This document shows, in pieces, positions 1 through 6,563 of a stretch of 11,005 nucleotides of DNA. This DNA is from Pseudomonadota bacterium (GTDB lineage Bacteria; Pseudomonadota; Alphaproteobacteria; Rhizobiales; Hyphomicrobiaceae). The position numbers were made by a program, and so were the translations under genes. The DNA lies in assembly GCA_023392135.1 (NCBI GenBank), contig JAEVZQ010000177.1, positions 1-11,005 of the forward strand, written 5' to 3'. A model generated the notes under the pieces. That model was not told the DNA's origin and ran no database searches. It was given only the letters and a program-made list of their open reading frames with translations. Every line of letters starts with the position of its first letter. Within the stretch, counting starts at the first letter, position 1.

Positions 1-16
1 TGTCAAAGGCGAGCTT

Positions 17-46
17 GGGCTGCGTCCCGATTATGGGGCGCAGTCC
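17..46 (+). other. Stem-loop upstream of fliF
   Basis: Positions 17-28 and 35-46 can form a 12-bp stem with two G-U wobbles (19/44 and 25/38) around the 6-nt loop GATTAT. No T-run follows, so it is not a classical intrinsic terminator. It could end an upstream transcript lying left of the window or sit in the fliF leader. Its left arm overlaps an alternative 8-bp pairing between 13-20 and 75-82. The pairing is seen directly; its role is unknown. Confidence 0.4.
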
Positions 47-111
47 GCTCCATTCATCCTGACGCAAGTTTCGAGCCCAAGCATCGCTCCGCATGAATCG
101 ACGAAGAACGG

Positions 112-1746
112 ATGACTCTGATGATCGGGCGAGAACAGATCGAGCAGCTGGTTCAGAATATTCTTGCGCTGGGAAAGCGGCGTCTGGCAGCGCTGGCCAT
201 CGTTGGCCTCACAGTATTCGGCGCGATAGGGCTGATCGGCTATTTTCTGAGCAGGCCGGATCTCGAAACGCTATATGGCGGCCTCAGCGCGCAGGATGTA
301 AGCCGCATTGGCGCGGTGCTCAACCAGGCTGGCATCTTCTTCGATGTGAATGCCGAAGGCAGCAAAATACTCGTGCGACGCGGGCAGACTGCCGACGCAA
401 GAATGCTTCTGGCCGAAAAAGGACTGCCGAGCAGCGCCAATGCCGGATACGAGCTTTTCGACAATCTGGGCTCGATTGGTCTCACCTCGTTTATGCAGGA
501 GATTACGCGCGTAAGAGCCCTCGAGGGGGAAATCGCGCGCACAATTCAGGCCGTCAAGGGTGTGAAAGCCGCACGGGTTCACATCGTATTGCCCGATGCG
601 GGCTCTTTCCGCCGCAATCGCCAGGAGCCGTCCGCGTCCGTGGTCATCCGGACCGAAACGGCCGGAGACTTCGCGTCGGCTCCAGCCATTCGCCACCTTG
701 TGGCCGCCGCGGTTCCGGAGCTGGCAGTCGACCAGGTCACTGTCCTGAGTACCGATGGCACGATTTTGGCCGCAGCAGGCGAGGCGAGCGCTGCAGTGCC
801 GGCGCGACTGGTCGAGCTGGAAAAGACGATCAGCAAAGAGCTGCAGGAGCGAGCCCGCAAGACGCTTTCGCCCTACCTTGGAATGGAGAACTTCGAAGTC
901 AGCGTGGCGGCGCGCCTCAACACGGACAAGCGCCAGGTCAAGGAAACGGCTTTCGACCCGGAATCGCGAGTGGAGCGGTCCGTCCGGACTGTGCGGGAGT
1001 CAGGCAGCTCGCAGAATCAGTCGAACCGCACCCCGGTCAGTGTCGAGCAGAACCTGCCGGAAGAGGATCTGACAACGCGGCCGGGTGATCTTTCCACGCG
1101 CAGTAATGAACGCCGCGAGGAGCTGACCAACTACGAGCTGAATTCGAAAACAGTTTCGACCGTAAGCGACGGCTATCGGATCGACGCGCTGACGGTCGCG
1201 GTCGTGATCAACCGGAAGCGCCTCCTCTCCGTCATCGGTCAGTCGGCGGATACGTCGGCACTCGAAGCTCACTTGAGTGAGATACAAAAACTCGTCGGCT
1301 CTGCCGTCGGTCTCGTCGCAGATCGCGGCGACCGGATCACCGTGGCGGCGGTGGACTTTTTCAAGGATGGAGAAGCACTGCAGCCGGTGGGCATGAGTAT
1401 CGCCGAGGTACTTTTGAGCCAGTCCGGCGCGATCGTCAATGCACTCGTCGTGCTTGGAGCAACCGCGCTGCTCATCTGGTTCGGTTTGCGGCCGGCGCTG
1501 ACGTCCCTGCTCGAGGCCGGATCGGGAGCCGCGGCCCCGGCGGCACGGCGCCTCGAAGCGGAAGCGGGGAGCGAGCCCGAAGCAGGCGAGCCGACACTTC
1601 CGGCGGCAGAGCCTAACCTTATCGCCGACCTCAAAAGCAGGCTCAGCCGGTCGCCGCAGAAACGGCTCGAGCAGCTTGTGGACTTCGATGAGGACCAGGC
1701 GGCGGCAATTCTCAAACAGTGGATGCGTGAGGCCCGACAAACATGA
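112..1746 (+). CDS. fliF: Flagellar MS-ring protein FliF
   Basis: FliF oligomerises in the inner membrane to form the MS ring, the base on which the export gate, C ring and rod assemble. The 544-residue protein has the expected plan: a first membrane helix at about residues 25-46, a long periplasmic YscJ/FliF ring-building region (about 50-230, including the GYELFD and EGEIARTI motifs), a low-complexity charged stretch around 300-345, a second membrane helix at about 439-459, and a cytoplasmic tail. The extreme C-terminus (about 505-544, with KRLEQLVDFDEDQAA) matches the FliG-binding segment of the family. The ATG at 112 has no strong Shine-Dalgarno; an in-frame ATG at 121 is a possible alternative. 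The stop overlaps the motB start (ATGA), implying coupled translation. Family assignment is secure; the exact start is less so. Confidence 0.96.
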   Translation: MTLMIGREQIEQLVQNILALGKRRLAALAIVGLTVFGAIGLIGYFLSRPDLETLYGGLSAQDVSRIGAVLNQAGIFFDVNAEGSKILVRRGQTADARMLLAEKGLPSSANAGYELFDNLGSIGLTSFMQEITRVRALEGEIARTIQAVKGVKAARVHIVLPDAGSFRRNRQEPSASVVIRTETAGDFASAPAIRHLVAAAVPELAVDQVTVLSTDGTILAAAGEASAAVPARLVELEKTISKELQERARKTLSPYLGMENFEVSVAARLNTDKRQVKETAFDPESRVERSVRTVRESGSSQNQSNRTPVSVEQNLPEEDLTTRPGDLSTRSNERREELTNYELNSKTVSTVSDGYRIDALTVAVVINRKRLLSVIGQSADTSALEAHLSEIQKLVGSAVGLVADRGDRITVAAVDFFKDGEALQPVGMSIAEVLLSQSGAIVNALVVLGATALLIWFGLRPALTSLLEAGSGAAAPAARRLEAEAGSEPEAGEPTLPAAEPNLIADLKSRLSRSPQKRLEQLVDFDEDQAAAILKQWMREARQT

Positions 1747-2951
1747 ATTCGGATTTTGTATCGCGTAACCCGAATGAACGACCCCAAGAGCTTCTCATCA
1801 TTCGCCGGCGATCTGGAGGCCGACATGAACATCCGCACGGAGGTATCTGGAAGATCGCCTATGCAGATTTCATGACGGCTATGATGGCATTCTTCCTGGT
1901 GATGTGGCTGCTCAATGCCACCGACAAGCAGACGATCTCGGCTGTCGCCAGCTACTTCAATCCGGTGAAGCTGACGGATCAAGTCCGAAGGCCAAAAGGC
2001 CTGCATGACCTGGAACCCGACGCGCATGGAGCCGAGTCTGCGGAGGAGGAGGCAAGATCGATCGAAGAAAAGCCAAAACCGGATGTCAAATCCGAGAGCG
2101 GCCGCCGCCCGACCTTTCAGGAGGAGGTGCTGTTCAGCAACCCATATGGCGTGCTCGCGCAGCTTGCTGAACGGGCGAAGCGAGAGATCTCCGAAACAAA
2201 AGTCGACGCGGATGGTTCTGCGGGCATGGCAATCCGCGATCCATTCGATCCCCGCTTTCGCTTCCTTGTCGCGCGAGCGAATGCCGGAGAGCTGAAAACG
2301 TCTTCCCAAATCGAGGATGGTTCGGCGGAAATGCTTTCCGCGCCATTGGAGAATGCGCCTGACTTATTGCCGGATACCGGGGCTGCATTACAAAGTCAGC
2401 TTGAGAAGAGTAGATCGGGGGAGGGCGAGCCCAAGGGATCTGGTTCGCCTGCCTCCGTCGCCGAGCCGAAGCCTGCTTCATTTCCGACCGTCGAAGGCAA
2501 AATTGCAGATGAAATCCGCTCGAGCCTCAATGACTCCGTTCCGGGCAGGAAGCCCAATGTCGAAGTGGCGAGCCGTCCGGATGGCATACTGATCAGCCTG
2601 ACCGACGAATTCGACTTTGGCATGTTCGCGATAGCATCGGCAGAGCCCAGTCCGGAGCTCGTCGTCATCATGGAGCAGCTTGCGAAGGTTCTGAAAGATC
2701 ATCCGGGGCCACTTGTTGTTCGCGGTCACACCGATGGGCGCCCCTTCAGGACCAAGACATATGATAACTGGCGGCTTTCCTCGGCTCGCGCCCATATGGC
2801 CTATTTCATGCTCGTCCGCGGTGGCCTTGACGAAAACCGCTTCGAAAGGATCGAAGGGCACGCAGACCGCAGCCTGAAGGTGGCTAGTGACCCCGAAGCT
2901 GCGCAGAACAGGCGAATCGAAATTCTTTTGCGCAAACCGGAGGCGTCTTGA
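1743..2951 (+). CDS. motB: Flagellar motor stator protein MotB
   Basis: MotB is the peptidoglycan-anchored stator subunit that with MotA conducts protons and drives flagellar rotation. The short cytoplasmic N-terminus leads into one membrane helix (about residues 43-58). Directly before it is the motif AYADFMTAMM, in which D42 corresponds to the essential proton-carrying aspartate. A long hydrophilic linker (about 65-280, rich in Glu, Pro and Ser) follows, as in rhizobial MotB proteins, which are longer than the enteric ones. The OmpA/MotB peptidoglycan-binding domain occupies about 285-395, with G328-H-T-D-G332 and the N342-W-R-L-S pattern ending in R349-A. No motA is in the window. The gene overlaps fliF by ATGA and motC by TTGA. 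A weak GAGG at 1729-1732 precedes the ATG. Confidence 0.97.
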   Translation: MNSDFVSRNPNERPQELLIIRRRSGGRHEHPHGGIWKIAYADFMTAMMAFFLVMWLLNATDKQTISAVASYFNPVKLTDQVRRPKGLHDLEPDAHGAESAEEEARSIEEKPKPDVKSESGRRPTFQEEVLFSNPYGVLAQLAERAKREISETKVDADGSAGMAIRDPFDPRFRFLVARANAGELKTSSQIEDGSAEMLSAPLENAPDLLPDTGAALQSQLEKSRSGEGEPKGSGSPASVAEPKPASFPTVEGKIADEIRSSLNDSVPGRKPNVEVASRPDGILISLTDEFDFGMFAIASAEPSPELVVIMEQLAKVLKDHPGPLVVRGHTDGRPFRTKTYDNWRLSSARAHMAYFMLVRGGLDENRFERIEGHADRSLKVASDPEAAQNRRIEILLRKPEAS

Positions 2952-4114
2952 TCGGGTTTCGGTCGGCAGCTCTGGGGTTGACAGCGCTGCTCGCCGCAAT
3001 GGCGCTCTCGCGCGCACCGCAGGCGTCGGCGGAGCCCTACAGGCTCGTTCGCGATCTCATTCGCCTGCAGGACACTGTAGCAGCTGGGAAGCGCGACGCC
3101 TACGTCACCCAACAGGAGCTGATGGCGGCGTTGCCGGCGAGATTGAGCGCGGCAGGATCTGAGAGTTGGAAAGACGCACGGAACAGACGGGCAGCCGTCC
3201 GTTATGTGCTGAGTGGTGGTGCGCCACACGTTCTGAGGGCGTTACTCAACCGGGGCCAATTTCCCGAAGATGAGCAGGAGCTTGCAAAAGGCGTACTCGC
3301 CTATGCGGAGGGGCAAAGCGCAGAAGCGCTCAAGCATCTGGGCGACATCGATGCGCAGAGCCTCGAACCCGGCCTCGGTGGGGCTATCGCACTCGTCAAA
3401 TCTTCGCTAGTGGCAGAGAGTGATCCTGCCAGTGCGCTGAGGCTTCTCGATGAGGCGCGCCTGCTCTCGCCGGGCACGCTGGTGGAGGAGGCAGCCCTGC
3501 GTCGCCAGATACTCTCTTTGCTCAAAACCAACGAGTCCGATCGGGTTAATTCACTGTTGCGGCGTTATATTCAGCGCTTCGGACGATCTTATTACGCGAG
3601 CGCGTTCTGGAAGCAGTTTGCAGTAGCGCTCGCCGGTTATTCTTCCGCGTCGCACTATATGATCGGGCTTGAAGGATTACTTGACAAGCTCGATGCAGAA
3701 AGCCGGGGGCAGGTTTATCTGCTGATTGCCAGGCAATCTGTTGCCCGCGGAAATGGTGCGCTCGTGCAGTACGCAGCCCCGCGCGCGGCACGCTGGGAGC
3801 CTAATGCAAGACGAGCCGCTCTTTACGAGGCTGCGGCCCTGGTCGTGACAGAAGATAACGAGCGAGCCATTTCCAACTTGATGGATCCGAAGGCTCAGCA
3901 ACTCGCAAATGAGGATGCTGATCTGAGGGACGCGGCTCTCTCTGTGGCGAGGCAGATTCGGCGGCTACCCCCTGTCGACAAGCACGGCCCAGCCCCGATT
4001 GACGCGGCGGAATCTCCTTCGGGGGAGCTGTCTCAAATCGGCGCGAGGACGATGGAGCGTGCTTCAGCCATGGTGGCGGACGTGGATTTACTTCTGGGCG
4101 AGGGGTCGCCATGA
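2948..4114 (+). CDS. motC: Periplasmic chemotaxis/motility protein MotC
   Basis: MotC is a periplasmic protein of rhizobial flagellar motors, known in Sinorhizobium meliloti as the partner of MotB and needed for motility. The 388-residue product starts with a clear Sec signal peptide (basic start, hydrophobic residues 7-20, likely cleavage after ASA at 26-28). The mature part is largely helical with no further membrane segment, and the spacing of Ala/Leu-rich helices resembles TPR-like repeats. The start is TTG at 2948, read from the TTGA overlap with the motB stop and backed by GGAGG at 2939-2943 only 4 nt upstream. The first in-frame ATG at 3000 would remove most of the signal peptide and is rejected. 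Assignment rests on the signal peptide, length and position between motB and fliK as much as on sequence recall. Confidence 0.9.
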   Translation: MIGFRSAALGLTALLAAMALSRAPQASAEPYRLVRDLIRLQDTVAAGKRDAYVTQQELMAALPARLSAAGSESWKDARNRRAAVRYVLSGGAPHVLRALLNRGQFPEDEQELAKGVLAYAEGQSAEALKHLGDIDAQSLEPGLGGAIALVKSSLVAESDPASALRLLDEARLLSPGTLVEEAALRRQILSLLKTNESDRVNSLLRRYIQRFGRSYYASAFWKQFAVALAGYSSASHYMIGLEGLLDKLDAESRGQVYLLIARQSVARGNGALVQYAAPRAARWEPNARRAALYEAAALVVTEDNERAISNLMDPKAQQLANEDADLRDAALSVARQIRRLPPVDKHGPAPIDAAESPSGELSQIGARTMERASAMVADVDLLLGEGSP

Positions 4115-5388
4115 GCAGCACCGGAAGCGTGCCCAAGAATAGCGCCGACGCGCAAATTTCGGCTTCAGCGCATTCAGGGAGGAGGCCGCGGGCAGAAGAT
4201 CGAAGGGAAGCGGATGCGGTATTTTCGGCCCATTTGAGCGCATTCAATGTGCTACCGGATCCAGACAGGACCGTGTCACTCAGCAACGCCGAGGCTGAAA
4301 ACGACGCTCCCGCCGGGGAATTGCGACGCCAAGGCTTTGTGAGAAAGTCGAGTCTGACGGAGGCGGGCATCCCATCGCTAACGCAGATACTGCGCGATGC
4401 CATTTCCCAACTGAATGGAATCTCTAGTGACGACATACCGGAGGCGGTAGGCACGAAGGAGAATTCGATCCTCTTAACCGAAATCGAGGGACCTGATTCC
4501 CAGACGTCGGGGACGGAGATGACGACGCCTCGCCCTGAGCCAAGCATGAGCGATCGGCCTTTGGCGCAACCATATTTGAAAGTCGACGACGCGGACGCCC
4601 CGACTGCGATCGGGCTCTCAGCGCTCAGATCGGCCAGCGGCGCCCAAGCGACAACCACGTCCGAGGCAGATTCGGTGGCCTCCGACCGATCCCGATTTCG
4701 ACCTGGCTCTGCAGCGTTGGGTGAAAAGTCGCGCGCTGCGCCCATCTCCATCAGAAATAATACCCCTGAACCCGACCGGAATATTTCGTTTCAGGTCGTG
4801 CGACAGGAGGTGCATCATGCGCCGGTGCAGCGCATTCCTGCCGTGGAGCAGATCGCGAACGTGCTCACTGCTGGGCTCGACGGAGCGGCTGAGCAGCGAG
4901 CCGCCAGCGCTGAAGCGACGCCCCTGTCTAAAAAACCAATCGACGCTGTCGTTCGCGTGCTTCAGATCCGGCTCGAACCGGCGGAGCTTGGAACAGTGAC
5001 CGTTCGCATGAGACTGGACGCAAACCGGCTCGAGTTGCGTGTGGAGGCGCACCAGGCGGCCACGGCAGAGCTGATTCGCAGAGATCAGGGGACCCTGTCG
5101 CGCCTCCTGCAGTCCGCCGGATACGATGTCGATGGCTTCACGATCCATGTCGCCGAGCCGGACCGGGCCGCACTCGCGAGCACGACACATCCACAACCGG
5201 GCAGCTTGCCAGGTGCTCCGAATTCCTCGACCCAGGGGCAATCGGCTGGGTTTCAGGCCGATGGCAGGTCGGGTGGAGAGCCGCGAAATCCGCAGGACGC
5301 ACGTGCCGGGCGATGGACAAACCCTGTCGACGATACAGCCGAGCTGTCGCAAGCCGTACCTGCGAGGCCGACGGGAGTTTACCTGTAG
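4111..5388 (+). CDS. fliK: Flagellar hook-length control protein FliK (formerly MotD)
   Basis: FliK is secreted through the flagellar export apparatus while the hook grows; it measures hook length and switches export from hook to filament substrates. In rhizobia this gene, once called motD, was reassigned as fliK. The 425-residue protein fits: a long polar, probably disordered N-terminal part (about 1-265), a compact Flg_hook domain (about 275-355), and a polar Gly/Pro/Ser-rich tail. The domain shows the hallmark LQIRLEPAELG at 284-294, followed by alternating strands (VTVRMRL, LELRVEA) and a helix ending LLQSAGYDVDGFTIHV. The ATG overlaps the motC stop (ATGA), with GAGGGG 5 nt upstream. It is the last gene of the operon; no U-rich intrinsic terminator is visible directly after it. 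Confidence 0.93.
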   Translation: MSSTGSVPKNSADAQISASAHSGRRPRAEDRREADAVFSAHLSAFNVLPDPDRTVSLSNAEAENDAPAGELRRQGFVRKSSLTEAGIPSLTQILRDAISQLNGISSDDIPEAVGTKENSILLTEIEGPDSQTSGTEMTTPRPEPSMSDRPLAQPYLKVDDADAPTAIGLSALRSASGAQATTTSEADSVASDRSRFRPGSAALGEKSRAAPISIRNNTPEPDRNISFQVVRQEVHHAPVQRIPAVEQIANVLTAGLDGAAEQRAASAEATPLSKKPIDAVVRVLQIRLEPAELGTVTVRMRLDANRLELRVEAHQAATAELIRRDQGTLSRLLQSAGYDVDGFTIHVAEPDRAALASTTHPQPGSLPGAPNSSTQGQSAGFQADGRSGGEPRNPQDARAGRWTNPVDDTAELSQAVPARPTGVYL

Positions 5389-5400
5389 GCTGAGAGACGG

Positions 5401-5430
5401 CTTGACTTTCGCTTCGCAAGGACCAGATTA
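5401..5430 (+). promoter_or_regulatory. Candidate housekeeping promoter before the Rnk-like gene
   Basis: CTTGAC at 5401-5406 is a perfect match to the -35 element commonly seen in rhizobial sigma-70 promoters. The -10 is weak: CAGATT at 17 nt spacing or AGATTA at 18 nt. It starts 13 nt after the fliK stop, which suggests separate transcription of the downstream gene. The -35 match is seen; promoter activity is inferred. Confidence 0.4.
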
Positions 5431-5457
5431 GAGTTTATGTTGAGCAACCTTATACAT

Positions 5458-5539
5458 CGCGCGTCCCTGGCGCGCCGGGTGCATCCACCCGCAGGATAGC
5501 TGCCCCAGCTCGGCAACGGTGCGCTCCCGAGCCTGGGGC
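5458..5539 (+). other. Structured leader or small RNA with three hairpins
   Basis: Three consecutive stem-loops fill this non-coding stretch. Hairpin A pairs 5459-5463 with 5471-5475 (5 bp, 7-nt loop). Hairpin B pairs 5476-5481 with 5486-5491 (CGGGTG/CACCCG, loop CATC). Hairpin C pairs 5502-5513 with 5527-5539 (12 bp, one bulged C at 5532, 13-nt loop). None is followed by a T-run, so a simple terminator is unlikely. They begin about 28 nt after the candidate -10 and end 120 nt before the Rnk-like gene. This could be a 5' regulatory leader, an independent small RNA, or the structured 3' end of the flagellar transcript. An rnk leader element is known in gammaproteobacteria; I do not claim this is the same RNA. 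Confidence 0.4.
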
Positions 5540-5659
5540 GCTCCCTACACGCACAACAATTCGCACGGCAGGGCACCCGCTCTGCGGTTGCGATTACGCA
5601 CATTCGCCTCCTGAAACCAGCAACGTCGCCAAGAGAAGAATTTCCGTTCCCGAAGCGCA

Positions 5660-6100
5660 ATGGGTGAGCCCATGAAAGAAAGACATTTTCCTGAAATGCC
5701 CGAGATCGTCGTGAGCCAGACCGACCAGCAGCGGCTCACGGTGCTCGCCATGGATGCGCTGAACCGTTCTCCGGATGTGGCCGAGGAGCTCATCGCGGAA
5801 ATGGAGCGGGCGCGCGTCGTGCCGGACGTTCCTGCCTCCGTTGTGCGGATGGGCTCGCTCGTCACCTACACGGCTGATGACGGGCGCGAAAGGCGTGTGC
5901 AACTCGTGTTCCCAGGCCAGGCTGACATCGGCGAGGGCAAGATCTCGATTCTGACCCCTATCGGCACCGCACTCATCGGTCTGTCCGAAGGTCAGTCGAT
6001 CGCCTGGGCGGCGCGCGACGGCAAGGAACGCGGCTTGACTGTCATCAAGGTGGAGAACGGGCCCGACGGGGACGGTTCCGACGGACTGCAGGGCGCCTGA
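5660..6100 (+). CDS. rnk: Rnk / GreA-GreB C-terminal family protein (nucleoside diphosphate kinase regulator)
   Basis: Members of this family are small RNA-polymerase-binding proteins related to the C-terminal domain of GreA/GreB. The 146-residue product has a short helical N-terminus (about 15-50) in place of the long GreA coiled coil, then a GreA_GreB C-terminal beta domain (about 60-138) with SLVTYT, VQLVFPG and the signature SILTPIGTALIGLSEGQSI. Enteric Rnk was named as a regulator of nucleoside diphosphate kinase, but a role at RNA polymerase is equally possible, so the symbol is tentative. Two starts compete: ATG 5660 (no Shine-Dalgarno) and ATG 5672 (preceded by GGTGA, giving 142 residues). 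Both lie in a small palindrome. The gene has its own candidate promoter and is followed by a strong stem-loop. Confidence 0.87.
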   Translation: MGEPMKERHFPEMPEIVVSQTDQQRLTVLAMDALNRSPDVAEELIAEMERARVVPDVPASVVRMGSLVTYTADDGRERRVQLVFPGQADIGEGKISILTPIGTALIGLSEGQSIAWAARDGKERGLTVIKVENGPDGDGSDGLQGA

Positions 6101-6118
6101 CGGCCTTTGCCACTGAAG

Positions 6119-6160
6119 CCCGGAGCCCCGCACATGAAGTGCTACACTGCGGGGCTCGGG
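6119..6160 (+). terminator. Probable terminator stem-loop after the Rnk-like gene
   Basis: Positions 6124-6132 (AGCCCCGCA) pair perfectly with 6148-6156, and the stem continues with 6119-6122 against 6157-6160 across a bulged G at 6123, giving 13 bp around a 15-nt loop. It starts 18 nt after the stop codon and is followed by TTGGTT, a weak U-tract. Stem strength and position support termination; the poor U-run lowers certainty. Confidence 0.6.
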
Positions 6161-6199
6161 TTGGTTACATGCCTGTCCAGATCAAGCCTCAGCGGCAAC

Positions 6200-6228
6200 C
6201 TTGCAAGCCTGCCTAAACCCCGCTACAG
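6200..6228 (+). promoter_or_regulatory. Promoter for tRNA-Gln
   Basis: CTTGCA (6200-6205), an exact 17-nt spacer, and CTACAG (6223-6228) resemble the rhizobial sigma-70 consensus CTTGAC-N17-CTATAT. The predicted start of transcription near 6235 lies about 6 nt before the mature tRNA 5' end, as expected for a single tRNA gene. Confidence 0.55.
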
Positions 6229-6240
6229 GATTGCAGCCGT

Positions 6241-6315
6241 TGGGGCGTAGCCAAGTGGTAAGGCAGCGGTTTTTGGTACCGCCATGCGGAGGTTCGAATC
6301 CTCCCGCCCCAGCCA
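6241..6315 (+). tRNA. tRNA-Gln (anticodon UUG)
   Basis: A full cloverleaf can be read. The acceptor stem pairs 6241-6247 with 6305-6311. The D arm carries AGTGGTAA. The anticodon stem GCGGT/ACCGC (6266-6270 and 6278-6282) encloses the loop TTTTGGT, with anticodon TTG at 6273-6275. The T arm is GGAGG-TTCGAAT-CCTCC (6288-6304). The discriminator is G6312 and CCA is encoded at 6313-6315. It reads CAA (and CAG by wobble) codons. Short 3' hairpins follow. Confidence 0.97.
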
Positions 6316-6317
6316 CT

Positions 6318-6344
6318 GCCGCCTAGAAGCGGCGCATTTGCCGC
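6318..6344 (+). terminator. Possible tRNA 3' stem-loop
   Basis: GCCGC (6318-6322) can pair with GCGGC (6329-6333), which can alternatively pair with GCCGC (6340-6344) around the loop GCATTT. Either 5-bp stem lies just after the tRNA CCA end and could help end the transcript. No convincing T-run follows. The rest of 6345-6508 shows no recognisable gene or element. Confidence 0.25.
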
Positions 6345-6508
6345 AGTGTCGGAAGCTGCTTGTCGCGAGTTGTTGTTTCCGGCGCCATTTGTTGCGTCAC
6401 GGCGACACCTTGGGCTTGCGTCCAGGGTCGGTGAGCCCCATCATCAAAAATCTGTATGTGGTGCCCGCGAGTTAGCTGGGTTTTAGCTGATCTTCGGCTT
6501 GTCTGCTG

Positions 6509-6534
6509 GGAACTGACAAGTCCTCGCCGGCGTT
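6509..6534 (+). promoter_or_regulatory. EcfG (general stress sigma factor) type promoter
   Basis: GGAAC at 6509-6513, a 17-nt spacer and CGTT at 6531-6534 match the known EcfG/RpoE2 consensus GGAAC-N16/17-CGTT exactly. The predicted start of transcription near 6540 leaves a leader of about 24 nt carrying a Shine-Dalgarno before the ATG at 6564. It would place the kinase under general stress control. The motif is seen; activity is inferred. Confidence 0.75.
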
Positions 6535-6547
6535 CACGCGTAGTCTC

Positions 6548-6555
6548 AAAGGTGA
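6548..6555 (+). promoter_or_regulatory. Ribosome binding site deciding the kinase start
   Basis: AAAGGTGA lies 8 nt before the ATG at 6564. The open frame extends further upstream to 6456, but that extension would overlap the EcfG motif and encodes no recognisable domain, so 6564 is the better start. Confidence 0.7.
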
Positions 6556-6563
6556 AACCCCCT

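Noticed and set aside
93..1088. Long plus-strand open frame overlapping fliF, Arg/Gly/Ser-rich
   Set aside because: It lies in another frame of the clear fliF gene, has the composition typical of out-of-frame GC-rich DNA and no domain.
3801..4751. Minus-strand 316-residue open frame across motC and fliK
   Set aside because: It crosses two well-supported plus-strand genes, shows no recognisable motif and is a shadow of their codon bias.
4990..5005. GGAAC followed by CGTT inside fliK
   Set aside because: The spacer is only 6 nt, far from the 16-17 nt an EcfG promoter needs, and it lies within the conserved FliK domain.
6316..6508. Possible integration scar or attachment site downstream of tRNA-Gln
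   Set aside because: No direct repeat of the tRNA 3' end and no integrase gene can be seen in the window.
6456..6563. N-terminal extension of the hybrid kinase
   Set aside because: It would read through the EcfG motif and the Shine-Dalgarno, and the extra residues match no PAS domain.
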